This document shows, in pieces, positions 1-12,099 of a stretch of DNA of 64,000 bases. Within the stretch, counting starts at the first letter, position 1, and every line of letters starts with the position of its first letter. Below the pieces are notes generated by a model. It was given only the letters and a program-made list of their open reading frames with translations, ran no database searches and had not been told where the DNA came from. Source of the stretch: Cyathus striatus (Eukaryota; Basidiomycota; Agaricomycetes; Agaricales; Nidulariaceae); NCBI GenBank assembly GCA_025738555.1, contig JAOVFP010000002.1, positions 2,232,001 through 2,296,000 on the forward strand, given 5' to 3'. Made by a program: the position numbers and the translations under genes.

Positions 1-431
1 CTAATAACTATAAATAGGACAAATACCTCTCTCTTCAAGGCTGCATTTATTACTCCAGAGAGTATCAGCACCCTGAATATGTCAATGTCCCTACTATTGA
101 AGCCAAGGATTATTGTAATGCAAGGTTTCCAGTAGTGGAGCAATTGATGGGAGGGAGGTCTGTACAGCAACATATCCATGACTGTGCTGCAACTGTTTTA
201 GATGGCCAGAGAGAGCACCACTTCCTTATCTTCTGTAAAAATCACAAGTACCTTCCAATCAATGACATAGTGACGGGCCAGCATACCATTCCATGGAAAG
301 GTGATATTGTCGTTATGTGTTTGGGGAAGAAGAACCCTTTGGCAGTGGTTAATATGTGGAGTAATGATGCCAATTTAGGAGAACTTGTCAATGAGCCACA
401 TGTTTCAACTGACTATCAGAGAGTCAGTTGA
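1..431 (+). CDS. Hypothetical protein, 3' part only (start outside window)
   Basis: The frame is open from the left edge and ends with TGA at 429-431. It reads through residues such as HPEYVNVPTIEAKDY before the first internal Met at 135, so the true start probably lies outside the window. No domain is recognised. The composition (aromatic, mixed charge, a PWKGDIVVM segment near residue 55 of the Met-started part) looks like a genuine globular protein. The stop falls at the first GAGTCAG repeat, so the native C-terminus may have been replaced by repeat DNA. I infer a truncated member of a basidiomycete-specific family without known function. Confidence is for coding status only. Confidence 0.45.
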
Positions 432-780
432 GAGTCAGTTGATAGTATCAGAGAGTAAATTGATAGTAAGATGAGACTTAGTTGAGACTCAGGTGAGACT
501 CAGGTGAGAGTTTTGAGAGTCAGGTGAGAGTCAGTTGATAGTCAGATTATAATTACATACAAAATAGAGTAATTGCTAGTCTCACCTTACTGTCACCTTA
601 CTATTAGCTTACTCTTATTCAATCTGGTATCAGATAGTAATCTGAGAGTTGATTGATACAATTTCACCTGACTATCATCTGACTATCAATTAAATTTGTA
701 TGAGTTATTAGTGTAAAATAGACTCCATATAGATTCCACCTGATCACTATAGTTTCCCACAGTCATTACACATGTCACAA
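415..780. repeat. GAGTCAGTTGA-type short repeats, left block
   Basis: Irregular repeats of GAGTCAGTTGATAGTCAG and its complement CTGACTATCA. The same motif returns at 1508-1770, so the two blocks bracket the GTGACA minisatellite between them like long degenerate terminal repeats. No gene is visible. Confidence 0.6.
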
Positions 781-1510
781 TGTGTGACATGTGTGACATG
801 TTGAAAAAAGTGGACATTCTGAATGACACACTAGGACAAGTGTGCACAGTCATCACACTTACCTAGACTATAGTTTACTACAGTCCTCACACATGTCACA
901 ATGTGTGACATGTGTGACATGTTGGAAAAGCGTGACATATTCAAAAAAGCGTGATATATCAGAAAACAAGTGTGACATGTTGGAAAGCGTGACATGTATG
1001 ACATGCTGTCACAGTATCATAGCCATCACACTTATCACACTTTTCATGTATTGTCACGCTTGTCACGCTTGTTCCAACATGTCACACTTGTCACACTTTT
1101 TCCAGTATATCACATAGTGACTTGTGTGACACGTTTATTCAACATGTCACACAAGTCACGCTTTTCCAACATGTTACAAGTCACACTTTTCCCAGCATGT
1201 CACGCTTTTGGGAAAAGTGTGACTTGTGTGATACAACTCCATGTGTGACATGTTGGAAAAGTGTGACATATTGAAAAATGTTGGAAAAAGTGTGACATGT
1301 GTGACAAGCGTGGGAAAAGTGTGACATGTTGGAAAAAGTGTGGCAAGTGTGATGGTTATAATATGTGACAGTTTTCCAACATGTCACAGTTTTCCCACGC
1401 TTGTCACACATGTCACACTTTTTCCAACATTTTTCAATATGTCACGCTTTTTCCAACATGTCACACATGTCACGCTTTTTCCAACATTTTCCAACATGTC
1501 ACACATGGAG
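780..1510. repeat. GTGACA minisatellite with inverted halves
   Basis: A tandem array of 18-19-bp units of the type GTGACATGTTGGAAAAAGT, with CpG variants such as GCGTGACA. Unit orientation switches several times (GTGTGACATGTTGG versus CCAACATGTCACAC), so the block can fold back on itself. Open frames across it (for example 842-1117 and 1181-1411) are by-products of the repeat. The motif GTGGGAAAAGYGTGACA is shared with the palindromic element at 40.4-43.5 kb. Confidence 0.75.
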
Positions 1511-1770
1511 TTAGGTGAGAGTCAGGTAAGAGTCAGATAAGAATCCAAGCTAAGCCCAATACTAATTTCAGGTTACAACTGACTCTCAACTGACTCTAAT
1601 GAGACTCTCAGTTGACTCTTGAAACTCAGTTGAGAGTCAAATGACAGTCAGATGAGAGTCTAACCTGACTTCTGAGACTTAGTTGAGAGTCAGATGAGAG
1701 TCAGGTGAGACTATCAATACTTATATGAGAGTCAGTTAATAGTCAGTTGATAGTCAGTTGAGACATGTGT
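1508..1770. repeat. GAGTCAG short repeats, right block
   Basis: Counterpart of the 415-780 block: repeated AGAGTCAGATGAGAGTC and AGTCAGTTGATAGTC. With the left block it suggests that 415-1770 is one non-autonomous repetitive element. I could not define target-site duplications. From 1770 to 2396 I see only AT-rich intergenic sequence. Confidence 0.5.
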
Positions 1771-2396
1771 GGGAGTGACACATACAGCAATTTAGCTGAC
1801 TTCCTTGTTTGCAAGTAAGTCTGTTAGTGCCTTCTTTTCATACTATTTTAGCTAACCTCATTAATCTCTGTAGATTTGTGATGAGAATGCACCAGCATAG
1901 ATCATTCAGATTTCCACAAAATATATTATTTTGATGTCACTAAAGGCCTTGTAATAGTGTACAATTGTTGATTTAGTAGATGACTTCTGGATAATATATA
2001 TGTTTAAAATTGTTGGTGTTATGAAGTTGTGAAATCATGAGTATAAGGGGCATATGAACTGTATCTTATGTGAGTAAAACATAATATGCAAAAATTAGCA
2101 ATGACTGACAATCCATTCAGTATGTGACCTGACAGGATTAATAAAATTAATTGTGTTTAGGTAGCTCCAGTACATCATGTCAAATATACTACTAAAGTTC
2201 AGTTCAACTGCTAAATTTAAATCCCCATTTAGATTTCTCCACTGCATTGTCCTCAATCTCAATGTAGTTGTCATCATTATGTTCATGGTTAATAGGGCCA
2301 AACTGTGTATTACTAATAGGGTCCTTGTGGTCATTCAGAGATGCATGCACCCTACCAACAACATTGCATAGAGCCTATCAGATGAAGTGAGAAGAA

Positions 2397-4155
2397 TTAA
2401 ATATTGGAAGTATAGTCAAAGCTTATCTTGTGCACATAACCCTTCCAAACATCAGCAGTAAGCCAGAAGAGAAAAAGGATAGCCAAGAAGTTCAATGTGT
2501 TCATGAAGCTCAGTATACCAATAGTACTTGTTTTCTTTGATTGATCCTTCTCAGCAGATGGTAAGCAGACTGTAATGATCATTTGCTTCAAAACTCACCT
2601 GTTTTTTCCACACATAAATAGTGGGCTTTTTATCAGAGGAACTGCTTGCAATAAGCTTACAATCCAAGGAAAAAATTGCCTGAAAATGACAGAGCTCAGC
2701 ATTTAGCATTTATCCATATAAAATATTACTTACATCAATGGCCTGAATGTGTGATCTCCAGCCTCCTGGATGTAATATCTGTATCTTTGACAAAGATAAA
2801 GCACAGTACAAGTGTAGCCTCCCATTGTCACTGCTGCACAATGCCAAAGCTCCATCTTCTGCCAAAGCAGCTCCTTTAACATATAGATGCTTATGCTTCA
2901 TGGTGTCAGAAGTAACAAAGAATAGAGAGGGTGATTGAGAGCAAAGAGGAGGATAAGAGTGTAAAGCTCAGATACAAACACAGACACAAACACAAAATGG
3001 GGAGGAAACTTGTTATCAACTACCAAGTTACAGAGTGTATATATACTAAAGCTGTCTACCAAAGTTCCAACCAAGGTCCATGTAAATAAGGTAACAGACA
3101 GCTGTCAATCTGTCAATCACATATCTGTCAATCACAGAATTGTCAAGTATGACAGATGACAAGTGACAGCTGTCAAAGAAGCTGTGCAACTCAGAATATC
3201 TAACACATGGGTACCTTGAAATTTCATCCAGGCAATGCCTTAGAAATCTGGTATAGTTCAAAGCTACCATTCATGTTATCTATTAAAAATGTCTTCGTGC
3301 TTTCACAAATGGCAGCACTTCCACTAACTGATATCAGATCAGTACTTTCATGGATGGTATATGAATAGTACTCACATTGGAGACTTCAGTACTTTGTGCC
3401 AGTCCTCCATTCTGGAATCAGAGAGGCAGCAGTGACTTAAACTAGAGTGAGAACTAATATAACACACAAATAGCTGATACTCACATCTCTCCAGTTTCCA
3501 GGAAAAAGACCAGAATCATTTTGTAGCTGTCATAGAAATGGACCACTTGAGGTATAATGGGCCCAGTTGAATCATTACTAAAATCCTTGATCCACAATGT
3601 TGTTAAAGAGCCTGAAATACATTAATTAAATGATTAAAATATGTAAAAGCTGCTTACCATCCCTATGGATGGAACAGAGCTTCACCTTCCCTGTGTGGCT
3701 TGAAGTGGCTAACCACTGGTGGACTGGATCTATTGAGATGCTTTCCACCAGCTCATTTATGGTGAAAAGTTGAGTGTTAGACAACTCATGGAATGCTGCC
3801 TGATAGATAAAAAATAAGTTATAAAGAATATCACTTAAAAATTGTGTCATACTGTTGCATTTGATTGTTTGTATATGAGGGCCAAACCCCATCCTGTACT
3901 GAAAGCGAGAGTTGTATCACTGCCATCACTACTAACCAGGAACCATTTAATACTTGTAATTTGGCCCCACCAACCACAATGATCTTCTAGAGCTTGTTGG
4001 CATAATTTCTTCCCCACACCCCAGATGCAGAGAGTCTTGTTGTCACCTAAATGGTAACTTAGTATGAAGAATAGAAGAAAACAAAGACTACTGCTGCTTG
4101 CAAGGAGTGTGGCACTGTGACTAAATGCTATGCAATTGACTGGTGTTATATCCAT
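2397..4155 (-). pseudogene. WD40-repeat protein with C-terminal membrane segment, probably decayed
   Basis: A spliced minus-strand gene. Exons with good GT-AG borders are 4155-4092, 4046-3853, 3799-3658, 3611-3485, 3411-3376 and from 3327; 3' exons include 2901-2734, 2679-2599 and a last one ending at 2397. The product starts MDITPVNCIAFSHSATLLAS and contains WD40-like blades (LLASSSSDNKTLCIWGVG, KLIASSSSDKKPTIYVW), so a beta-propeller scaffold is expected. It ends in a hydrophobic stretch (FLAILFLFWLTADVW) that could anchor it in a membrane. Oddities: an in-frame TGA at 3224-3226 and about 350 bp (2900-3250) that I could not splice convincingly. Part of that stretch is duplicated at 32.05-32.3 kb in inverted orientation. 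Either the gene is broken or the middle holds an exon I misread. Confidence 0.5.
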
Positions 4156-4159
4156 GCCC

Positions 4160-5380
4160 AGCTATATTGTGCTAACATTACTGAAGGTTCCCATGTGACC
4201 TTCCAACATACCCAGTCCATTCCCGGAACATACCCACTATGGGTTTACACTTCCTGATGTTTCTGCCTGGGAATGTACCCAGAACCCATCGGGTTTTCTA
4301 TTGGATACTTCAGATACGTAGTGTCTCTTATGATGGCCTCACCACATCATTATACCATTACTCCTCTCTTCCATTCTCACTTGTACATTTCATTATGGTC
4401 AATGTAGTTTAGTTTCTTATTCTTCATTCTGAGTGCATCATTTGCACTGCTACTCCTCTTTGCCCAGTCTTTATTTCACTTGCTTACACTTAGTATTCTG
4501 TCTCTGGATTCATACCTATGTCTTACTAGTACATATAAATAGTCTTCCAAATGTACTAGGTAGTCTTCAGTATTCATATCAACTCTGTACACTTTCTTCC
4601 TACTCTAAGTTCTGAAACCCACTCTGGGTTTTCCTTTGGGTCACTCTCCCACTGCCTAGTGTAGTGGCGAAGCCCCTCGCATACTCTGGAATATTTCCTT
4701 ACATTGGATATTGTCTGTTGTGAAATATGAACCATTCCCTGGGGATATCCAAGCAGCGCAGCACATATGCTGAAGCCATGGTTCACTTCTGCACTCCCAC
4801 TTCCGTTCCTGTACCCGTACTCACTTCGGGTTTCCGTTATAGTTCTCCCATGCCTTCCGGGCGTCTTTGCATTCATTTCCCAGTAGGAAGGGAATCGGTA
4901 CGTAACAACTGGTCCTTTTGAGCCTTGCAGGTGAGCTTCAATTACATAGCTCTGTTAAAAGTCTCATGTCAGTACAGTCTTCAATAAATGACCTAACACA
5001 TACCTCTGTGTTTCTCTTGAGGAAGCTTGGAGTGTACATAGGGTATAGCTTGAGTGGTAGCTATGTGGATGTTGAATGTGTGGATGTTGGATGTTTCATG
5101 AAAGTCAGCCAGCATCATATAAGCAAGGTTACTTATTGTGTTCAGATCTACCTTGATAATAACAATGTTACAATTATCTATTGGCAAGCAAACTATTGTG
5201 TTAACAGCATGATAGATAGGTGCTTTAATAGAGTAAGCATGGCAACCAACAAAAATAGCACAAAGTGAAATCAGCTAACTGAATATGTTACAATGACAGT
5301 ATATTGTCTGTTTCCTCATATTTTGTGCAGATTATCAAATATAAGGAGTGTGATACAAATGAACAGAAGTAACACTCCTT
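4160..5380. other. Intergenic region, nothing identified
   Basis: Moderately complex DNA with scattered CCCGTAC/GGGTTT motifs between 4200 and 4920. The minus-strand frame 4876-4574 and the plus-strand frame 4918-5268 have no recognisable domains or splice context. I see no RNA gene or mobile-element termini. Confidence 0.3.
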
Positions 5381-5383
5381 GTT

Positions 5384-6092
5384 ATGTTCCTCCCCTCAAT
5401 TAAGATCCATCTTCCACTTACAACCAAGCACATTTGGCAGAGTTCACAACCAGTGGTCACAAACTGTATCAATTTTGGACATGGTTTTACCCAAAGACCG
5501 AAACCCACTGTTAGGTTTGATATCTCTCCTGCTCCAGTTGTAGCAAATGGTGAAACCAAGAACCAAGCTATAGATTTCAACAATGATGCTTTGATGTCTT
5601 CTCTAACTGACATCGACTCAGAGTCCAATACCAACAACTCTTTGATTCCAAGCCCAGAAGAGCAAACAATCAAGAAGCCACCAGGGCAAGTCAATAGGCC
5701 TAACTCAGGGGGCTTCAACCTGAAGGATGCATTAAATTGGAAATGAGAAGACTATGAGAAATTTCAGGTAAGTGATGGTCTGCATTTATGCAAGGTTATA
5801 CTCACATACCCCTAGGCTCACATTTACAAATTGGCAAATGTGAAGCTTGACACTATGCAGTGCTTAACACAACAAGAGTTCCAAAAACTAGAAACAGTTT
5901 ATCAAGCAGTAAGCATTTAAGTCATGTAAAGTACTGCTAGTTCTGACATGGCATAGGTTGAGCACAAGTTTAACAAGCTTCATAGCTACAAGGATCACTG
6001 GCTGATCTGTGAGTTGTTAAAATCGCATCTGAAGACTAAATTGGTGGCAGCCCACAATGAAAGTAATAATGGGAGATCTATTGTGAAAAATT
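5384..6092 (+). pseudogene. Hypothetical basidiomycete protein with helical C-terminal domain, degraded
   Basis: Three exons join cleanly: up to 5767, 5816-5908, and 5957 to about 6092, with GTAAGT-type donors and TAG acceptors. The last exons encode a helical region (AHIYKLANVKLDTMQCL, KFNKLHSYKDHWLICELL) that resembles a common uncharacterised family in Agaricomycetes. The first exon is Ser/Thr/Pro-rich and probably disordered. An in-frame TGA at 5744-5746, just before EDYEKFQ, is best explained as a decayed CGA Arg codon. The true start is uncertain; 5384 is only the first Met of the open frame. The 3' end stops at a new donor site where an LTR-like sequence begins (about 6109), so the gene may have been truncated by insertion. 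Confidence 0.45.
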
Positions 6093-6108
6093 TGGTAAGT
6101 AGTATTCT

Positions 6109-6641
6109 GTAAGGTCTCAACCTTGCATCAAGTATCTATGTGCCACGGAGTTCAAATCCACTGGTCATGTGACTGTTTATCTAACATCAACTCCTCTGCA
6201 CTTGCTCCTCCGTTTCATTGGCTCCTGGTTCCATTCACAAACTTGTCCTCCAGCCTAGACTTCATGGTACCATACATTATATCAGTACCTTTCTCCTTTG
6301 ACTCACTATTTCGTTCCCCTTCTTATTTCCATATCTGTACACCTTTTTATCTGACTCAATACTTACAAAACACACACATACATACTTCTCACTGACTCTT
6401 ATCCACTCATTCTGACTTGTTACCTTCTTGTAAATATGTATATAAACCCAGTAAACAGACCCTGTACCTTAGATTTCAATTTTATGAGACCTTAGACATG
6501 CATTCCTGAGTTTCTAAGTCTAAAAGTTCAAACCTCTTCAAACTTTCTCAAGTGTATTTCTGCATTGAAGCTCTAACCCTCTGAGTTTAAATTGGAAATC
6601 CCACATTTTTTGTGTTTCACTTAAACCCTCATAACCAACAT
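6109..6641 (+). repeat. Candidate 5' LTR of plus-strand Gypsy G0
   Basis: Runs from TGTAAGGTCTCAACC to CATAACCAACA, followed by a possible primer-binding region (TCCGGCCTGATCAACC). A TATA-like GTATATAAACCC lies at about 6437-6448. It sits directly upstream of the G0 gag start (6712) with a short intron-like leader ending in AAAAACAG. I found no 3' partner LTR because G0 is truncated at 27371, so this rests on position and end motifs. Confidence 0.35.
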
Positions 6642-6711
6642 CCGGCCTGATCAACCAGGTGAGTATTTCTCTTCAATTTTCTCACTAACAATATTTTTTC
6701 TTTAAAAACAG

Positions 6712-6814
6712 ATGTCTAAATTTCAAAGCAATGTTGTAGTTAGTAGTATAGAAGAGCAGACCTCTGAACACCGAGGTTCAGAGGCAGCTGCCACCAACAA
6801 ATCCTCTATGGTTC
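6712..6814 (+). pseudogene. gag: Ty3/Gypsy G0 gag, N-terminal piece
   Basis: An ATG at 6712 opens a frame (MSKFQSNVVVSSIEEQ) that is cut at 6814 by insertion of G1. The 5 bp GGTTC at 6810-6814 recur at 15642-15646. Skipping everything from 6815 to 15646 continues the frame without a stop into the piece at 15647. The ATG follows an acceptor-like TTTAAAAACAG, so the leader may be spliced. Confidence 0.6.
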
Positions 6815-7347
6815 TGTTATGATTTAGTTGACCGAAGTCTCATAAATTGTACAAGTTCAAAGGTCATGTGATCTAACTGATCCAAAGAACAAGTTAAATC
6901 AGTTTTGAAGTAGTTCTCATTACAAGACAAGAGATCTTAAGTTGAAAACTTAGAGTATCAAAGTCAAGTAAGAATCAAGTAGTATTTCTTTAAGCTGAAG
7001 CTTGGGTTCTACAGCCCAAGTTCCTACTGTTTAAATACAAACTGGTTTGTACTAATAATAGGTAAAGTATAAGTCAAAGAAAGTATGTAAATGCTGCGCA
7101 TTAATAAGGCATGGTAAAGAAGTGTGAAAATAAAGTTAAGTATAGTACAATGACTCAATAAGAGTCATAATGAATTCAAAGTATGAGAAAAGTAAGTATA
7201 AATAAGTAATGACTTACACATAGTCATTATGAGTCAAAAGTATAAATAAAGCTGTGTAAAAGTAAAGATGTTTGGCATCAATGGTTGTGGCAAACATGTC
7301 AAAATAAACTAATTGTAAACAGAAGAAAATAAAGAAAAACCGTAACA
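6815..7347 (-). repeat. G1 3' LTR (left on plus strand)
   Basis: 533 bp, from TGTTATGATTTAG to AACCGTAACA on the plus strand; nearly identical to 13868-14400. Differences include CCGA/CTGA, CATGTGA/CACATGA, GCGCAT/GCACAT and CCGTAAC/CCATAAC, all explained by CpG decay of a common ancestor, plus a few non-CpG changes. Confidence 0.9.
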
Positions 7348-7388
7348 TTACTCCTTCATTAAGGGAAGAGTTCTCCTGAACTCTATTA

Positions 7389-8684
7389 TTAATCATATGT
7401 GAAGTTGTCAGCTGTGTAGTCAAAGTCATCAATCTTTGCATCCTGTTGGTCCTGGAAATGATCCCATGCAAGTTGTCCTGTAGACCCGTCAGGATGTATC
7501 ACTCCCCTGATGTAGTCCTCCTCTGTCTTGATGGTCTTACCCTTTGACCTCTCTGGTCTCTTTGACCATTGTCTAGAGATCCTCATAACCCCGCATCCCC
7601 ATTTCTTGTCCTCCTCTGTCCATTGTCTGGTCTCAGTGTAGCAGTACCTGTGTTCATTGTCATGGCTCATGCAATGTGGTCTACTGCAAGAAGGAGGGTC
7701 TCTTGGTTGATATGTCCATTTCTCCATGTACTTCAAATGGGTGGTTGCTGGATGGAGGGTGGTGGTACTTGAGGTTGATAATACATATGCAGTACCACAT
7801 AGTTGGTGGCAGGAGCATTTGTAATATCCGGGGGAGTATTTGAAACATCCACCACAGAAGTAATTAGGACAATTCTTTCTGGTGTGTCCATTAGTGCCAC
7901 ATTGGTAACATTTACCTGATCTGATTGGCAGGGGTGTGGTGTTAGTGTTCTGAATAGTCCTACTCTTCCAGGGGTCCTCAGAATCGGTGAGTAGATCAGC
8001 AAGGAATGCGACCCAAATGTCAGTTCCCCAGCTGTATTTCTCTCAGATGTTCTGGCAGTTGCCAGGGGTGTCATAGGATTCAAGGGAATCGGATTTTGGA
8101 AGGAGGTAGTAATGGCCTCCCTCAGGAGTGTTCTCAGGACGATTGCAAAGTCTGGCCCAAGATTTACCCAGGTTCTGGGTAGATTCGGTGCAGCCGTTCA
8201 GATAGATTCCTCTGTGGATGAGGGCATGATGGGGAAGAGAAGAAGTGGATTGGGAAGAAGTACCAGGAAGTTCCTCTATTTGCATAGTTCAGGTATAAGT
8301 AGCTAAATCCAAACTAAGCATATTCCTGAGGGATTCATCTTGGGTGCAACAGTTGGCAGCTTCGGCTTCCATGGTGTTTCTAAAAATATTGAAGGCCCTA
8401 ACTAGGGCTTCTCTGTTTTCGAGATCAGCCAGGAAGTGTCAAGTAGAGTCGAGGTGTTTGTTGGCTATGTTCAAGAAGACTTGTCAAAAGTCTTCAACCC
8501 TATTTAAAGGTTTGTCGGGGTGTTCAGAAAGATAACAAGTGTGGCAGTAGTTGACATTTGAAATGATATGAGGAAGGGAGAGGGGTTCGTTGGATTGAGC
8601 AATGAAGGTGCAAGGGTTAGAAGTGGATTCCATGGCAGTGGAAGAAGTGGTGTTGTTGGAAGACATATTGAGAGGGGAATACAA
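7389..8684 (-). pseudogene. G1 extra 3' region: open frames of unclear role
   Basis: Between the chromodomain end and the 3' LTR lie minus-strand frames 8684-8484, 8285-8043, 8083-7733 and 7736-7389. They start with MYSPLNMSSNNTTSSTAMES and contain Cys/His clusters around 7850-7940 (CHYCGNC-like CCHC spacing on the minus strand), suggesting a gag-like or zinc-knuckle protein. A second gag-type open frame downstream of pol is unusual for Gypsy. It could be an accessory gene or the remnant of another element that inserted in the same orientation. I do not recognise it. Confidence 0.35.
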
Positions 8685-8693
8685 CTTTGTTAA

Positions 8694-10297
8694 TCATGGT
8701 TAGATTGTAATAATCTGTCATTTCATGTCATTCCAGTCTTCTTCTTATACTCCTCTAGAAGTTCTTTTGCATTTTCTAAATAGCCTTCATGTACCCATTC
8801 ATCTTTTGCTGATGAATATCCCTTCCATCAGATTCTATACCGAGTTACTGGTTCCGTTTTCTGGTTCTTTCTTTTCTTTGGAGTCCGATGTCTGACAATT
8901 GCTTCAATTTCCCATTCAGGTTCTTCTTCTATAAGGTCTGGTGGTGGTTCTAAGAATTTTTTTCCATGAATGGATGTTTCTTTGTATGGCTTTAGAAGCA
9001 CTGTATTGAAGATGTTATGGATGGTCCATTGTTCTAGAAGTTCTAATTGGTAGATATAGTCTGCTAGTTTTTCTATGATTTTGAAAGGTCCTTCTCTTCT
9101 TGGAGCCATTTTCCTGGATGGATAGGCAATAGAAAGATTCTTTGTGTCCAGCCATACTAGGTTGCTGACTTTGTATTTTGTGAATCTATGTTTCTGAGCT
9201 TCCATTGTTTTCTGTTGAGCTATTCCAATGAGAGCTTGTGCTTCTATTCGTGCTTCTTCCATATCATCTAGTCTGATGTCGATTTCTTTGACGTAAGTGG
9301 TGTCCCTTACTGTCGGAGTTAATACTGGTTTGTATCCATGAATGAGGAAAAAGGGTGAATGTTTCATAACTGAATTCACTTGTGTGTTTCTAGATATCTC
9401 TGCTTCGGGAATATGGTTAGCCCATTCATGTTGTCTGGCACTACAGAAGCATCAAAGATAAGTTTCGATTTCTTGGTTCATTCTTTCTGTTTGTCCATCA
9501 GTTTGGGGGTGATAAGCAGTGGATCCTTTCCATTTAATTTGGTGATGTTTGAGAATAGCTTGGAAAATTTCTGCCATGAACCTTGGATCTCTGTCAGAGA
9601 TGACAGCATTCAGCCAGCTGTATCTTCTGTAGACAGTTTCTCAAATTAATCTTGCCATTCTTTCTGCATTTAGCCCTTTCATGATGCAAGGTTGAAATAT
9701 TACCCCCTTTGTAGAACCTTGGTCAACCATGACCAAAATAGCATCAAAGTCCTCTGATTTAGGTAGGTCAGTGATGAAGTCCATAGAGATCTGTGAAAAT
9801 GGTCATGTTGTTTCTGGGGTTCGGATGGGATTGATCAGAGGTTTTGGTTGTCTGTCATAGTGCATTTGTTGACAAGTTGCACATCCTTCAACATAATTTC
9901 AGATAAAGACTCCCATTCCTGGCCACCAGTATTCCTTTTTGACAAGTTGTTCTGTTCCTCATCAAGTGTGATGTCCTCCTGGTAAAGAATCATAATGTAA
10001 TTCAACAATCCCTTTTCGAAGTTCTTCATTTTCTGGAACATATACCCTGTTTTTGAAGAAAATAATTCCATCTTCTATCTGCCAATCATTCATAGCAGAT
10101 CTGATCGGAGGTAAATCTTTTGCTTCTATGGCCAAAAGAATGTTTTTTGCCAATTTATCCTTATTGGTTTCATCTATGATAAGGTCTTGGAGTTCCATGG
10201 ACATTAAGTTGATTGAAATGTGAGTGTCGAGTCGTTTAATGAACCAGTCATCAGGTAGCATGATTACTCCTTGGTTTTTGAGGACTTTTTCCAGCAT
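8694..10297 (-). pseudogene. pol: G1 integrase and chromodomain
   Basis: Read on the minus strand: an integrase zinc-binding region (YVEGCATCQQMHYD), catalytic-core signatures (HPQTDGQTERMNQE with preceding SDRDPRF) and a C-terminal chromodomain (WKGYSS, DEWVHEGYLENAKELL). Stops interrupt it at the chromodomain start (8828-8830), after the QTDGQTER motif, before ETVYRRY, before NYVEGC and before PFSQISMDF. All are TGA, and several fall where Arg is conserved (for example xRWKGY). The protein would integrate the cDNA, and the chromodomain would bind methylated histone H3. In this state it cannot be translated. Confidence 0.8.
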
Positions 10298-10552
10298 GAA
10301 GTCACATCATCTAGAAATTAAGTCAGCTTCAAGATTCTTCTTTCCTGGAATGTGTCACATTCTGATTTCGTATTGTGATAGAAGGTGCCATCATGCTTGT
10401 TGTTGATTCATTTTCTGTGGTTCCATGTGATATTTCAAATTCTCATGATCTGAGAATAGAACTATTCTGTTTGGGTGTCCTTCTAAAAGATGTCTCCATG
10501 ATTTGAATGTGTGTACAATGGCATAAAGTTCCTTGTCATAAATCTGGTAATT

Positions 10553-11614
10553 CTATTCGGTAGCAGTAAACATGTGTGAAATGTATCCACATGGTTTCCA
10601 GAATCCGTTTTTGTCTTCTTGCTTTAAGACAGCCCCTATTGTGTAATCGGAAGAGTCAACTAATATGACGAAAGGTTTTTCTGGGTTTGGCATTTGAAGG
10701 ATTGGTTCCTGTAAAAAGGCTTGTTTTAGTTCATTGAATGCCTTTTGTTGATCTTCCCCCCAATTCCAGAGTGTTCCATTTCGAGTTAACCAGGTGATTG
10801 GTTTGACCTTTCTGCTATAGTTATCAATAAATTGTTGATAAAAGTTGCAGAATTCCATGAATGATTGTACTTCTTTGGCCTTTTTTGGTGCAGGCCAATC
10901 GGCTATTCCAGCAAGTTGATGTTGATCTTTAATAGTTCCTTGATTGAGGTATTGGTAGTCCTGGCATGGTCGCATATCTTCAGTGTCCTTTTTCCCTATG
11001 AAAAAGAATCCAGTGGTGTTTTTGGCATCCATGGAGTCTGGTAAGACTTCTTCAATATATCCCTTCCAGAGGTTTTCATCAATGAATTTGTTCATTGCCT
11101 TTTCCTCTTTGATACTAAGTGGATATATCCTGCTTTTCCAAGGTTTGAAATCTTTCTTCATTCATATGTGATGGTCCCATGGTCATGAAGGTGGGAATTC
11201 TTCTGAGGTGTCCTTGTCGAATACATCTCTGTAGTCCCTGAGATGTTTTGGTACCATCTGTTTGAAGGTTTTCTTAACCTTCTCAGGTTTGTGAGATAGT
11301 CTTTGTGAAATTGTCTGTTTTACTCTGATCAGAATTCCAAATTCTTTGAATAATGGTTTCTTCATTTCATAAGATGTACCTAGTCCATGTTCTGTAAGAA
11401 GGGGATCTTCGATTCCTGTCAAGAAAGTTCTGAGATGAATGCTTTCGATTGACATGTCCTCCTCATCTTCTTCCTGTTTGTTAAGTTTCATCCAATATAT
11501 TTTGATTGGAATCCAGTTGTCCTGTATGGGTAAGTCCGGGATTTCAATCATCTTCTCATTGGGGATTCTTGTGTCCTTGAGAGAATACCTGTGATCTTGA
11601 GGGAGCATTTCCAT
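10553..11614 (-). pseudogene. pol: G1 reverse transcriptase/RNase H with internal deletion
   Basis: The minus-strand frame covers the RT fingers (SRIYPLSIKEEKAMNKFI, MRPCQDYQYLN) and then passes without a stop into the connection/RNase H region (GIADWPAPKKAKEVQSF, PFVILVDSSDYTIGAVL). The palm with the YxDD active site, normally about 150 residues between these blocks, is missing; the junction is near 10915. Upstream, 11614-11183 is the pre-RT linker. No polymerase activity is possible from this copy. Confidence 0.8.
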
Positions 11615-11887
11615 TTACTCATTCTCTGATTCATCGGGTATTTCTTCTATTGAAGCCGGTTGTCCTGATTGTTTAATTTCCGTGGGTTGTTTTGCCTTGT
11701 TAAGTTCAATCTTCATTTGAGTAATTTTGACAGCTTGGGCGAGTACTCATCCTAATCTTAGTTCTTTGTTGATGTAGATCTGATTAATTTGAAATGTCCC
11801 TTTTTCCCAATCGATTTTGGGGTTGCTTTGTTGGAGAAAAGGGTATCCCATGATGATATCTTCTTTTCCCAATCCAGAAAGATAGAA

Positions 11888-12094
11888 TCAGGTCGGAATT
11901 TTGGCTGTTCTGATATTCATTTGATCTTCAACATAATGGGAAATATAACCTTTCTTGTTCATAGTGCTGTTGGCATTTAGAACAGGAACTAGACTGTCAA
12001 GTTTCTTTGGAGTAAGGTTTAATTTACTCACTGTTGTCCGACTCATGAAGTTCCCTCCTGCCCCAGAGTCAATCAAGGCAGGGACTGTTTCCAC
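11888..12094 (-). pseudogene. pol: G1 retropepsin-like protease
   Basis: Contains ALIDSGAGGNFMSRTTV, the aspartic-protease D-S/T-G active-site motif, at about residues 6-22. It would process the Gag-Pol polyprotein. It is separated from the RT frame by stops and a degenerate stretch at 11620-11880. Confidence 0.75.
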
Positions 12095-12099
12095 TTTGA

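Noticed and set aside
415..1770. Complete transposon with defined ends
   Set aside because: Bracketing GAGTCAG blocks are suggestive, but I found no target-site duplication or matching terminal repeats.
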